A stretch of 64,000 bases of DNA from Hydractinia symbiolongicarpus (taxonomy: Eukaryota > Cnidaria > Hydrozoa > Anthoathecata > Hydractiniidae): positions 25,368,001 through 25,432,000 of the forward strand of contig NC_079875.1 of NCBI RefSeq assembly GCF_029227915.1, read 5' to 3'. The position numbers were made by a program, and so were the translations under genes. This document shows, piece by piece, positions 38,890 through 51,846 of this stretch. Positions within the stretch are counted from its first letter, which is position 1, and the number at the start of each line of letters is the position of its first letter. The notes under the pieces are model-generated. The model did not search any database. It was not told where the DNA came from and saw nothing but the letters and a program-made list of their open reading frames with translations.

Positions 38890-41810
38890 TTTGTGTGTAA
38901 ACTAGCCGGGGGATCCAAAGTCGAAACGCAAATAACTTTGTTACCAGTGAAGGGACTAATATGAACCGTAAACTAATATGAACCGTAAACTGTGCCACGC
39001 ATTTTTATTTGTAAAAGAGTAAAAAATGTTTGTCTCTCATTTTCTCTCTAATTTGTGTGTCGTCACATAAAAAAATATAAATTCCCAATATGAAACACAA
39101 ATTTGCTAACATCTAGTGTATTTATACTACATATAGCATGTGTGAAGAAATAATATCCATTTTGCAAAAAAATATCTTAATAACACTTTCACTTTATTTG
39201 TATACATTTTCTGAATTTTCTGAGTCATTCCTAAACTTTTGAGGGAAATTATCGACTTTTATTTTTAAAAGTAGATTTAATCTGGGCCTTTTTCCATTCT
39301 TGCTCAATTTACTCTATTGCAGCACAGGATAAACTTGAGAATAAAGTTATGTCTAAATTCTGAGAAACCGAAATTAGAAAACCACGAGGTTATATATATA
39401 GTAGAACATTGATAGTAGGCAGGGTGTTTAGATTTTAAAGAAGCTCACAATACATGAGTTGCGGCATGACGTATTGTTTTAAGTTTTGTATCGAGAACAA
39501 AGGACATCCACGTTTGTGTACAGGCAAAAAAATATAAACAACAGACCAAAGTCTGCCCTGAGAAACAATTCCAATGTAATTTTAATCTTATATTCGTAAT
39601 CAACAAATTAACGTAAATAGCCAATTTGACCTATGTGATCCTCTTTTTTTTGCCTGTCTAGATGCACGCGCATATAAGAAATATCGTAAACATTCGCAAC
39701 TCATCTATAGCTAGCTATCAGTCAGGAAAGAACTGTTAACTAAGTTGGACGTAATGCTTCTCCAATAAGCAGAGTATTCAAAATTTGGGTGATGACCGCC
39801 TAAATTTACACACACAAAAAAATCACTGACCAAACCAAAATATATAGCTAGCTACACAACACTTGCTTCAACACATGGTGAGAAGCCATTTGTTTGGAAA
39901 GTAAAAAAAGTCTGCTTGAACCCTGGTAGTAGCAAGCTGGTTAATAGGCGAATTTATAGGCGCTGACTAGCTAGTTAAGATTTATGCCTAAGAAATAGCT
40001 AGCTAGCTTCGGAATTAAAAAGTAATATAATAATACTAACCAGGTTGTTTTTTACGCCAACAGCAGTTTTACAGCCATCACTACAGTCAAAAGTGTTTTT
40101 TTGTTCAATATTTACATCTCTAGTCACTTGTTGATTATCCATTATCTTGTAGGATCTTGTGATTATACTACTATAGTAGAACAAAAAGTCAGCTAATCAG
40201 AAACACAACGACCTCTAACAAAGAAAAGCTTCGGCTGATAAAATCGTGCAGCTAAATCCGCAATATTACATCGACTATTATTAGGCCTTTTTACCGCTTA
40301 AAAGTTTTACCGTATGGCATGAATACTAGACCGTTTTGTACCTTTTATGCTATACATTAATATTATCTATGAGGATGCGTTGTATCTCTGCGTAAATCGG
40401 AGATTTACATTATCCGAAATCAAAAGATTAACAGGCGTCGAATAAGTCTGCTTATCGCACTTAGGTGGATAGATTAGGAGAACGTTAAAACCGAAAAATA
40501 AAGATTTCACTTGAATATTTTGAAATGTAATCCTAAAATCTGTCCGAAAATCATCGAGAATATTCTTTTTGTTTATTGCGTTGGTCAACATTATTTTGTC
40601 AAGTACTCCACCTTCATGCTGATTTATAACCTTGTTTCTTGGCTCATCCTCGAATCCTTTGGGAAACAGGAGCATGTACGTCCTTATGGCTCACCAATGA
40701 GCTGTATGAGCTCACTGAAGGTGATAAGGAAATATAGAAAGTAAAGGTGGACCAATACTCTCATGGACACAGGACAAAAGTTAATTTGTAAGGCTCTAGC
40801 AGCCTTGAAGTCACCAAGAGATATTAAACTACTTAAAAAAAAGTCGACCCACTTTCCGGCTTGTGGCGACCATATTCAGTGACTGCACGATGGTAGTGGC
40901 TATTATAATTCATTCCGAAAAAAATGTAAAAATCGTTCTTTTTATGTCTTGTGAAGAATGGAAGGTTGTAGTAACATTTCGTCTTCTCGATTAGCAGATT
41001 TATGGTTTCAGTTGTGGTCTTTCTGCTTAAAGTTAGGTAGTTTAAGTCTGATGACGAATCCCCCGTTGATTTAGGCTTTCTTTTGTTTCGACTACAATTT
41101 ACTTCCATATGGTAAAGATTTATTACACTTTTTTTGCGCCTAAGAGCGACTTGATTTCATTTTATATGTCCCTGTTATGTATAGTATTTTAGATATTTCT
41201 TCAGAATAATCATATTTTTGTGGCGTTGAATAAAAAATACCAAAAATACAGTTTGAAATTTAGTTGTCAGTTGTTAAAGAAGATCAAAACATATTGAAGA
41301 AAAAGAACATTTATTTCACCTACTAGCTATATTGTTCTGCTAATCAATCAAGCGCTTAACAGACCTGTGTCATCTATTAAAGTTCTCACTACTAGAAATT
41401 GTTCCGCTGAAGTGTTTTCGGTGTTCTATAGAAGTCCTAACTCCCTGGAATACCATAAAAATTATCCATAGAGTCAAAATTTTGCGTTTCACTCTTGATT
41501 TTCTGCCACTTTTTATTCAAAACGTTTCCCGAATAAAACTAGACGCGAAAGTCTTAATTTCAGGCTTCCTACTTCACCGCGAGACAAGGCTGCACATTGC
41601 ATTATACAGGCCATAAAAGCAATATCAAGGAAAATATTTAAGATTTATAAGACGTGTAATTATTTAAAATTTATAAAAAATAAAAAATCTGTTTCCCAGT
41701 CTCTTATGTCGCTGGTTCGGTGTTTGTGTTATTAATGTAGAATTATAATTAGAATGTTGTGAACATATTTTCTAACTTTCATTAAATATGGTAAGATTGT
41801 ATTCGTGTAC
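38890..41810. other. Intergenic, no convincing gene
   Basis: A possible minus-strand first exon lies at 40037-40142 (MDNQQVTRDVNIEQ.., followed by GTTAGT), but no continuation was found. ORFs at 40367-40675 and 40833-41108 (minus) show no known features. Several GCTAGCTA-rich palindromic stretches occur at 38390-38580 and 39700-40010. Confidence 0.4.
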
Positions 41811-41814
41811 GAAA

Positions 41815-44800
41815 TTAATATCCAGCTGCCACACCTTCTTTTCTGGGATCAGATTTCGCGTAAATTTTCCCACCGTCAACATATATACCTTGAACTATAG
41901 CATTAAGACTGGATTGTAGAATTCTGTGATTCTTTTTTTTCAATCCCTCCACAATATCGTCGGAGAGGAGGTACCCTTTTTCATTTCGAATGTATTCTGG
42001 AAAAAATGCGTGTTGCGGACGAGCATCTTCCACAGCCGAAGTTAGATTGTAAGAAAACATCAACTTCTTGATGATAACCTAAAAAAGGAGTTAGAATGTT
42101 AAAAAGAAAGTTGTGACAGCAAGCAATGCAATTAAATATTTTTCGATGACTACAACCTAATTTTTAGACACTTCTTATCTCATTATTTCTTCCAGATAAA
42201 TTTGCTTAACTATAAAGACCTCTTTGGAAGGACACTGAGTAATAATATAGCGCTAATTAATAATACTTTATGCTTTGCCGCAAAACTGCGTGTGGACGCG
42301 CTTTAAACTCTTATAACTCAATTTAAATTGTAAGGAGGTTTTTTAAATGGAAGTTATGCTTCTTGTATAGAAATATAATTGCTATTTACTAAACTCTTAC
42401 CCAAGCGGTAGAAAGTGTTATCCTGGTACCTCCCGAACCACCAACCACCATCACAACATTTCCATCTTTATCAACTAAAATTGACGGACAGGTCGATGAA
42501 AGAGGTCGCCGTCCAGCACCGGGAGCATTATATAACGGCGTTGGATATTTATCACCGTAAGTGGAGTTTAAGAAAAAATCAGCTAGTTCGTTGTTGTATA
42601 TAATACCAGTTTTCATTGATCGAAATTTTGCGCCAAACCTAGGAAGGAGGAACTTTAACTATGCTATTCAAGCAATAAAAAAGTAAGTTTTTACTAATGT
42701 GAAGTATAACATTATTAATATCGATCAAGACATACAGATAAAAAATCATGATTGTTTCACTGGATGTGAAAGTTACTTTATTGCATGTTAAAGTAGCAGG
42801 TGGTACGTAAAAATGCGATGTGACAAAATCAAGTTTTTTTAAAATAAAATTAAAAAAAAAAACTTGAATGCCTGCTGAAAATTCATAAAAGCAGACGAAT
42901 AATTAGTGAACCATTCGTAAATAATACTTAAGAAGATTATTTATCGTTGTCTTAATTTAAAAGAATCAAGTTAATGGTAAGAACCGCATTTCTTGAAAAA
43001 TATAAATTGAAATTTCTACAAACTATGCGGGTTTAGGCATCAAGAGATTAAACAAAAATTTAAATAAAAAAAACATACGCAAAATTGATCGTATCCGTAG
43101 CTGATACAGCATTCCCATCTTTATCAATCACTGAAACATGTGTAGTACCATCGTCTTCAGTTGTCGTAAAGAATTGATCGTAATAACTATTTTTTTGCGT
43201 GGAAGTGTCATTCACTTTCATACGATTTATTTCAGCCTTCGCTAGACTTATTATGTCTTCTTTCATCTGAAATACAACGCACGCAATTATACTCTTATTG
43301 AATAGGAGAGTAGAAGTTAAAAATGCGATAAATTGTTTAAGGAGTGAAAATAAAAACTTCCACCGCAAAAATATGTATAAAGTCAACTGAATGTTTACTT
43401 TATCGAATTCGGTTTTATATTCAACAGGTACTTTATCGGGATCACCAAGATGTGGACGTTTCGAATAGCTAAATTTGAAACTTTCCACAATTCTGTGATA
43501 TGTTAACACTTTCTCATCAACTGTGTCCAGGTATGATGCGTTGAACTTATACCCTATGAAAATGTAAGGAAATGCAACCAAACTAATACACTTTGGCACT
43601 AGGAAAAAAAAGAAACACCGCAGTTAGTTGCTATTGTCTGTCTCGTATTAATTTTTTCCTATGACCGTAAGGCACAGTTGTTATTTTTTTAACCTCCCGA
43701 ACAGTTACACAAACCAAGCTGTAACCTGGAGAGTGCAATGAAAGTTGAAAATTGATGCTTTCTGAAACATATCGTTAATTGTTGTGTAAGCCATATTTTA
43801 CTACATTGACGCGATCACATTTTAAGATGAGAAAACAGAAAGTTGCAAGGAGTTTTTTATCTTATTTACTCAGGTAACGAGACTGGATACTCTGATGAAT
43901 TAAAAGAAATCCCTTTTCTCGTAGTCGCAAACGTTAAAAAGTTTTGTTGTTGTTTTATTTAGCAATGCCGTAATACACAACCCATAAATAAATAATAAAA
44001 TCATACCTTTTACCATATTTAAGATGTGTATTAAAACAGAACCACCTCCTGGTAAAGGAGTTGTATGAAGTGTCAAACCATTCAATGTTGTGGTTATAGG
44101 CACTTTCTCTAAAACTTTGTAATTTTTCAAATCCTCCGCCGTCATGTTACCATTATTGTTGTTGACGTCACTTAAAAAGAACTTCGAGATATTTCCTGTG
44201 TAAAGATCTTCTGGATTGTCTTTAAGTATTCGGAGTGTATCAGCATATTTCTTGTTAACAATAATATCTCCCGCTTTTTTGAACGTACCATCTTCATTTA
44301 CTAGAATTTCTCTAGAAAAAAACACGGTTCGCCGGGGTTACATATTACGGTTACCATTATGTGTAACTTTGGCCCAAATTTGCAATTCGGTTACTATTTT
44401 GAATAAAACTCTAGCTTTAATATAAGAGAGTACGGGAAATAAAAATACAGAGAATGTTTAAAAGATAGCCTCATTTCTTAGGCAATGTCATACAAGGAAA
44501 GTTTAGCCTAGAGTTCAAGCAGAGGTGATTAGTCTCAGTGGACTCGTGTAAAAATGAATTTTTGTCTAACTTCTGGAATGAGTTTATATCCTCTTTTTTG
44601 TTAATGGTCTACTGATTTGTCGGTATTTGGAGTATACAGGTAACTAATTATAGCTTGCCAGTTATTTATTTCGCGCATGCTTGAATTGATAGCTGAACTT
44701 CCAAATACCAATTTCTTCACCAAAAATTATTCATTTTAAGATTTATATTTCGGAAGCTTTAAAGAGGTTAGAACTGAGAAACAACAACTTTGGAATGAGA

Positions 44801-47800
44801 CTGTAACATCCTCAAATAACCTTAGTTGCCAAGTTCTTTATTCTTCGTCCTCAAATGATGCAGCTTTTAATAATAGAAACTCAATTTTTGATACTAAATA
44901 CAGCATCAGTTTACAGGCGTTGAATTCTTTCACGCTTCGATGTTTGCCAGCAGTACTTCTTTCAGAACGAGCTAAGTGTGGGCGAAGCCTATTTGGCTTT
45001 AAAGGTTACCTATATTCACTAGAAATATTTTTATTTTTTTGAAAAGTCTTTATCTGTTCTCGAAATATTTGTCTTAAAAGTTGCGCTGATTGTGCAAAAT
45101 TAAGACGTCATGAGTTAGCAGTTAGCATAATTATGGTAACTAATATTGAAATGTATGTAAAATGTTTAAAACGCGTCAAAGTGAACGGCCAGAAAATTTT
45201 ATAGCTCTATACTGCTTGCCAGAAGTGTTAAATACAACACTCTCGCAAAGAATACTTATGACATCATGCATCAATTAGTGAATCTTCTAAAGAACCAATC
45301 AAGAATTTTAAAAAAAATATTCAAATTCCTAGACACCCCTTCAAGCTCTTTCATATGCAATTAACTTTATTTTTCGCGGGAGGTAACCTTTAAGCGAGTG
45401 TAAATATTTCCTTCTGTAAATAATTTCAGAAATAAATTTTATGTCCGGTTTATCATTGTACACAGGATCTGTTGAAAGGTATAAAAGTTTGTGATGAGAG
45501 AGACGAATGTGGAATCATATGGATTTGTTGCAACTGTTTTATTGACGTTGCACTTTTCTGTTAAAAACGGAACATATTACAACAAGCTCACAGTTTTTTA
45601 GTTTTTGTCCCTTGTCCACCTGAGTTAATTAACAAATAAACAAACAAAAACGCGAAAGCCTTGCTTGTTTATGATAGACAGGAAAAAGGGTTGAGAAGTC
45701 AGGGATTAGTGACTTAATTGCTTTCAGTTATTATTTTCTTAATCTTGAAATGTCGAGTTTGACAACAAATAATTTTTTTTACAATTCGCATGTTTTTTTA
45801 CCCGACAAATTAAAGAATATAACTTCATAAACGTTTTTATGGATTTTAAATCAGAAGTTATTATCGTAGAACTTTTCAGACATTGGAGAAATGTTTGGTC
45901 TTGGGTACAAAGTGGGTATAGTCCCTGAACTGAAGCAGAGAAATCCTTAGGAGTAAACACTTGCTGCCCAGGGTTCTATGATATATCTATGATATCTATA
46001 ATATATCTTGATATATTTTCCCCATTGGCAAGTGAAATACTAGTCAAAATAGAGCATGTTAACATGTTATCAACCAGAAACTAAATCCGAAATTTATGTA
46101 AATGCTTCTCTTTCCATTTTTAAGTCCGCTATGATATTGCTGGCAAAAAGTCGGTTTTGGTTAGAATTTTGACGTAAGTCAAAGCACACTAAGATTTCAA
46201 AGCAACTTGCCCAGAAATTTCTGGTACTTCTTTTTAAATATAAATATGTCGTCTCTTACTTCAATCCAGGATCCGCCATGATTGCTTTCTTTGTAGAACT
46301 TGATAATTTCGAAGCCATATGCTTTCCGATCGTGATACCTTCTTCAGCCAGCTTGATTGATGGTTCAAATAATTGAGACCAAGGTAATTTTCCATACCTT
46401 TCATGAACTAACTTTAAACCTCTGATCTCTCCAGGAACGCCGACTGCTAATCCACCTTAAAATAAAATTCTGAGGGTTGTGCAATATAGCTTTTAGTGTT
46501 ATAACAACGTCAGATTTTGAAACCAAAAAACATAAAGAAAACGTCGTTTTTGTGGACAAATTTATTCCAGAAGAAACCGCTATTCTAAAAAACAACAAAT
46601 TTTTCAGTCATATTTTTTTTACAAAGCTTTTGATCCTTAATTTCAATTGTTTGTTGCGATGTTGTCTGATGTATAAGTATCATTAACAGACGATTAAATA
46701 GGGTCTCACACAAAGCCCACAAAAAAGGTAAAGTTATATGTGTATACAGAGAGTTTTACAGAACTTGCTGACAAGGGTTATTTCTGTAGTTAAGATTTGA
46801 AAGATTTGGACATGCTTACAAAAATACCCGGAAGTTAAAAAAAATTAAGCTGAAAGATCAGTGAAATGGTATGGTATGAAGTTTATGTTACTCAAAAGTG
46901 CTAAAATTAAAAGTGTTTTAAACCTGTCGCTCTGAAATTTTTGTTGAAAAGATGCATGCATTAAATATTGCGACTTTTATAAGTTTCAGTTGCCTTCAGG
47001 AAAGCTGATTTTTTTAAACAACTTCTGTTGTCACGGTCATTTATCAAGGGTAACCCGGCCACAAAACCGACCTGAATAAAGTTAAATTACTCTGTACATA
47101 CCTACTTTTGCGGCGTTTTTGTCATGAGCATAAGAGTTTGCATGTAAGCCAGCTGGACCAGTTTCTCTATAGTCAAACACTGTAGTTTTCCTCTTTGCTT
47201 TATCGTACAGTGTCATAAAACCTCCACCACTGATACCAGTAGAGTGCAGATTTACCACTCCTACGCAAATTAAACTTGCAATAGCAGCATCTACAGCATG
47301 CCCTCCTGCTTTTAACATTTCCAAACCAATCTTAAGAGATATGTTATGTGGCATGCAGGTTGACGTTATGAATTATATACGATTGTTAAAACTAATTGCA
47401 TTTAATGCATTAGTGAGAGTTTTTTGAACTAATGTTGCGGCTATGATGTGAAGAATAGACAGCAACATTAGAAGAATAAAGGTAGGTTTACATACGACTG
47501 CATTTTCCGCTCGAGCGGAAAAATCTCAAGAGCTTTTTCCACAAGCATGTGCAATGAAGTAGAATGACCGCTGACCCGACGTGAAAAGATGCTCCCCAGC
47601 TACTCTGAAAAAGTTTAACTCATTCAAATTTTTCAGCGCGTATTTCTCTCAAGCTTTTCGGCCAATGAAATTTGAGAAAAATGTAAACATTGCGTAATCC
47701 TTTTAGTGAAATAAATTTTGGCGCAACTCCTTTTCATAACACGCTTAAGGAAATATCAAGATGGCAGAGAGATGTACTTTTGAAAGCTCACAAGAAAAAC

Positions 47801-50800
47801 TTAACTCGATAGGCTCAATTTTATAATCGCCCACAAACTAACGAAGCCAGTATAGCAGAAGAAGGAGATATAGTGAACGAGGATGTACAGAGACGAAGCA
47901 ACGACTTTGTAACCAGAGGTTAAAATTTGATAAATTTACGAACAGGATCAATCAGGATACAACAACAGAATCAACAGTCATCACGACAAGATGAGAATGA
48001 TATTGTAACTGACTTCTCACAAGTATCAGGAGAAAACACTGTGGCCAATTATGACGTTGAAATCTTCATAAACGAGATGGAAGGTTTCCCATGCTTATGG
48101 AATACTTCAACGAGGTCACACCATGACCAAAACATGAGAAAGACAGCATGGCAACAACTGGCAACAAAGTTTGGAAAACCAGGTTAGAGTATTATCGTAC
48201 ATTGAACACTCGATATAAACCCTAAGCAGACACAGAACAATTTATCAACAATTATTGCATTAGGTTAGCTAGCTATATTTTTAAATGCTGTTTTTCAATC
48301 AAACTATCTAGATACACTTAAAGATTTATTTATTTTAGTTGAATTCCTGAAATCGCAGTGGAAAAACCTGCGTGATAACCTAAAGCGATTCTTGGTAAGG
48401 CGTGCAGAATTGACACGATCTGGTGCAACAGCACATACATTGCCGAAATGTAAATATTTCTCACAGTTGCAGTTCGTACAAGACAAAGTCACGAATAAAG
48501 AGACTTCTAGTAATGTTTCTATGTCCCCACCTTCACCAATCACAAGTGATGGCATGATGACCCCTAGTTTAAGCCTTTCGTAAAATGATGAAGAAGAAAA
48601 CTTGGATAGTACTAGTAGCTGCATTAAACCTATTCCAAAGAAGACCCCGCGTACAAGCTGCAACTGAAATGGACATTCAATTTTTAAAAACATTGGAGGA
48701 CATAAATTCAACGACTAGGGCTGCCCTACTTCAAAACGATGCAGAAGACGACGAAGATATGCTTTTTGCCAAAAGTATTGTGCCAACATTAAGAAAATTA
48801 GCAGCTCGAAAGAATAAAATTGCTAAGCTTAAAATTCAAACATTGCTGTTTGAGCTGGAGTTTGATAAAAAGAACATCTTTTTTTAACATATATTTTGTA
48901 TTTTAAACATTTTTACTTGTATATATTTTACACACTTTTTAGATAATAGAAGTTACATTATTGTAAATATTTTTATAAAAGAGAGTTACCTTCTTGTGTT
49001 ATATGTTGATTCTTTAATTGGCTTTTCTCTCCTTACTTCAGACATGTCTAAAAATAACTTTAAAAATAATTTAAGAGCAAAGATGTCGATTTTTTAGGAA
49101 TCACTAAACCAAAAAGCATAATCGTTATAAAAAGTGTGTATCTAGTGGCATATTTCAAAAAAAAATATATAGTTATATATTTCCATATTATATAGTTGCA
49201 AATAATTTTGTTGGTTTGCACTTGGGTCTATCGTTCTGGATACATAGTCCCACTGCCAACCTACAGCTCCTTCTTGTGTGGTAAAATAATCTTTATAATC
49301 CTCGCGCACATCCTTTACATTTTTCGTATAGTTGTTTGATCGCGTAGTACCAATAGGTAAAAAGCCAGTATATCCATTGGTTTCATTCCTATAGTTTCCA
49401 AGCTGTCAGTCCGCGCCATTTTCAGTATCCACAAATCCTGGTGGACAGTACCTGCACTCACCATGGTTTTCTTGGCTTTTCATTAAAAAGTTGTGTAGAG
49501 CAACTACTGCTTTTGTTATTAAATTCACAGTTTCAGCCTGTGCAATAATGGGACGTCTAAAAATGCGAAACCTTGCTACTGATATGCCAAAACAATTTTC
49601 AATTATTCTTCTGGCCCTTGATAAACGGTAGTTAAATATTTTTTTTTAATGCAAGAATCCACACGAGCGAATGGTTTTAGCATATGTGGTTTTAATTGAA
49701 AGGCATCATCAGCCACAAAAACATATGGATATAGCTTATTTCCTGCATCTTTTATTTTGGCTGGGGGTGGTCTATTAATTGAGTTTGTTTCTATGGCCTG
49801 GCCAATTTTGCTGTTTTTTGTTTTGCTCCATCTCTTTGAAGCCCAGCATCACCAATGTCTATCAACGTAAATTTGTAACGTGCATTGCACACAGCAAGCA
49901 ACACTATGCTATGTAATTAAAGTAGTCTGAACCACTTCGGGCTGGTGCTGGCATTACTACATGTTTGCCATGTATTGCCCCTAAACAATGTGGAAAGTTC
50001 CATCGGTCTTTGAATCTCTTTCCACTTGCTTTCTGTGTCAGGAACATCTAATAATCCATGACTCTGCAATTGATCCCATATTGCTTCGCACGTTTCGCGT
50101 ATAATGCGACAGACAGTTGGAGGGCTGACTCTATAGCTACTTCCAATTGTAATCTGAGCATCTCCTGTAGTTAAATACCACAATGTAATGCATAAACGCT
50201 CGCTAGGACTTGTAACATCCCTGATTTTAGATGACTTGACGATGACAGGGGCTATCCAAGAGAGTAGCTGTTCAAATCTTACTGGTGTCATTCGAAACGA
50301 TTTAAAGAAATATTCACTATCAAAAAAGAATAAATCTTTGACTAAAACATTGTACAACCCTTTGGTCCTTCTTTCCTGAAAAAGTCTCCTTATCCACATT
50401 CTTTTCTGTTAATGTTTTTAAAGTTCTGCTTCTTTTTACACGGTGCCACATAAAGTTATAATTAATTTTTAATTTTGTAATAAAACATATCTTCTGTTTA
50501 CGGCAGCCATTTTAATCTGAATAAGCACGTTTTCTCTTAAGCGAAAAATTAATTTCCATTCACGTCAATCCCGAGAGAAAAAAGCTCGCGAGCTTTTTCC
50601 GCTCAAGCGGAAAATGCAGTCGTATGGAAACCTAACTAAAAAGTATATACCAAATGCAAAAGGTTTTGTTTACTCATAACCTATAATGCGTTTTTTTCAT
50701 AGATCAACAATTCATCAAGTTGCAAGAGAGGAACTTGAACGTTTCATTCATTTGAAAATACAAAGAATTAAAGTAATTTCTAACTAAGTATAAACCAAAG

Positions 50801-51231
50801 AATGATTAAAGATTAAATATATATTTAAAAGATATTGAACATCCATTTGTTTAATTTTTCGTTGTTGTTTATTACTGCATGTCCTCTTTCTAGTGCCCTT
50901 CCCTCTTTAAAGACACAGACCCGTTTAACAGTTTATGCCGATTTGCATACCGTTTGGTTAATATGAAATTCAGTGACACGTGGAAAAACAAGTAAAGTAT
51001 TGACTTCTTTTTTCATGTTAAAATACTTCTTATAGGGCTATTGAAGTTTAGAAATAAATAAAACCTACATCTGAACAGTTTTTAGCATCTGTTGCGACAG
51101 CACCATTTGTGTAATAGTCCTTTACAGCAGCATAATTGTTTCCATCGCCGTCGTCTTCTTTGCTTAGTGTGACGCCTAAAGTGATGGCGACAGCTACGAC
51201 GACAATGACAACCACCAGCGCGATTATGATA
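41815..51231 (-). CDS. GGT1: Gamma-glutamyltransferase (glutathione hydrolase), GGT1-like
   Basis: Eight coding exons were followed on the minus strand with GT-AG borders and matching phases: 51069-51231, 47102-47330, 46260-46455, 44007-44311, 43399-43553, 43079-43266, 42401-42638 and 41815-42078 (stop). They give about 579 residues, close to the family's usual ~570. An N-terminal hydrophobic segment ([20 protein letters not shown]) is the type II membrane anchor. Conserved blocks follow: [31 protein letters not shown] (substrate Arg), [26 protein letters not shown], and DDGTTHVSV with the catalytic Thr (codon 43144-43146) where the precursor cleaves itself. Then come [20 protein letters not shown] and GGSGGT near the C-terminus, and the end [11 protein letters not shown]. 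The enzyme breaks gamma-glutamyl bonds of extracellular glutathione at the cell surface. The exon with the start codon lies upstream of 51231 and was not found. A Harbinger transposon sits in the intron between the first two listed exons. Confidence 0.95.
44312..46259 (-). other. GGT intron, no other gene seen
   Basis: The intron between the exons at 46260-46455 and 44007-44311 is AT-rich. A minus-strand ORF at 45739-45960 has no recognisable content. ATATATCTATGATATCTATA-like repeats lie near 45980-46010. Confidence 0.6.
47481..47545 (+). repeat. Harbinger left terminal inverted repeat
   Basis: About 60 bp, inverted match to 50580-50636. It includes an internal palindrome, TTTTCCGCTCGAGCGGAAAA. 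Confidence 0.88.
47927..48887 (+). pseudogene. MADF-BESS domain gene of the Harbinger element
   Basis: Exon 1 (47927-48182) ends with a MADF start: [36 protein letters not shown] 156-bp intron (GTTAGA...TTTTAG) follows. Exon 2 from 48339 continues the same domain with [18 protein letters not shown], then a Ser/Pro-rich linker. A stop at 48581 and a frame change near 48660 follow. From there 48585-48887 carries [12 protein letters not shown] and a BESS-like C-terminus ([21 protein letters not shown]). MADF-BESS proteins bind DNA and often accompany PIF/Harbinger transposases in place of the Myb/SANT protein. The stop and the frame break mark it as decayed. Confidence 0.78.
49200..50410 (-). 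pseudogene. Harbinger transposase (HARBI1-like) lacking a catalytic Asp
   Basis: The first frame, 50399-49917, gives [40 protein letters not shown] and [20 protein letters not shown]. Next frames give [20 protein letters not shown], where the usual GAxDGKH aspartate is His (codon 49970-49972), [41 protein letters not shown] (second Asp), [12 protein letters not shown] (Glu), and the end [16 protein letters not shown] with [14 protein letters not shown]. Frame breaks and stops separate these blocks. This is the DDE_Tnp_4 transposase family. The His substitution and broken frames indicate no activity. Confidence 0.85.
50580..50636 (-). repeat. Harbinger right terminal inverted repeat
   Basis: Inverted partner of 47481-47545: GCTTTTTCCGCTCAAGCGGA and CAGTCGTATGGAAACCTAAC. 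Confidence 0.88.
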
Positions 51232-51762
51232 CTATAAGTAAATTTGAGAACAGTTTCAAAGATCAGTAGCAAAAATGCTTGTTTTTGTGCTTTTTGACAC
51301 GTGACGTAATCTGGTAAAAACTCTGATAAGTTTTATCACCATTGCTCAATTCAAAGTTTATTGGTCAAATAACGGATTTCCTGAATAAGAATCAACTAGC
51401 CAAGGAAAAAGACATCAGAGATTTGCCCGTCGCTATCAAGCAAGACAGTTAACTTTGAAATTGGTGCCACAAGGAATTACATAGCCTTTTATACGTATTT
51501 TGATCTTGGTAAATTCACTTAACACCCAAATTTCGAGATGTTTGTGGGTATAAACATTTCGTTGCTTGGATGTGCTCAAGAATGCCGCTGGCAGATCTTA
51601 AAAGCTGGCCAGGAAAAGAATGCGTCATAAAATTGAGGAGATTTGACGGTGATTTCTTTCATAAACTTTTTCGTTACGTAGTGTATTGGTTTGTACTTGA
51701 CCATTTTGTGCGCGACATGTGTTTACATTATTAAGAAATGGTAAGCAACACAAAACATTAAA

Positions 51763-51846
51763 AATGTGTTTGAGTTTGTGAACCACTGCTTTATGAAGCA
51801 AAATCAATGAAAAAAATTTTGTACTTTTAAAAAAACGAAAAGAAAA
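51763..51846 (+). repeat. Copy of the palindrome spacer sequence outside the left arm
   Basis: ATGTGTTTGAGTTTGTGAAC and CCACTGCTTTATGAAGCAAA here match the spacer at 52692-52745, so the palindrome has this block both at its left edge and in its centre. Confidence 0.85.

Larger units (their letters stand above)
47477..50640. mobile_element. PIF/Harbinger transposon inserted in a GGT intron
   Basis: The left end (47481) reads GGTAGGTTTACATACGACTG and the right end (50636) is its inverted partner GTTAGGTTTCCATACGACTG. The similarity continues through CATTTTCCGCT(C/T)GAGCGG for ~60 bp. TAAA flanks both sides (47477-47480 and 50637-50640), in line with the TWA target duplication of this superfamily. 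Inside, a MADF-BESS gene (plus) and a HARBI1-like transposase (minus) converge. Both are broken, but the borders are well kept. Confidence 0.87.
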
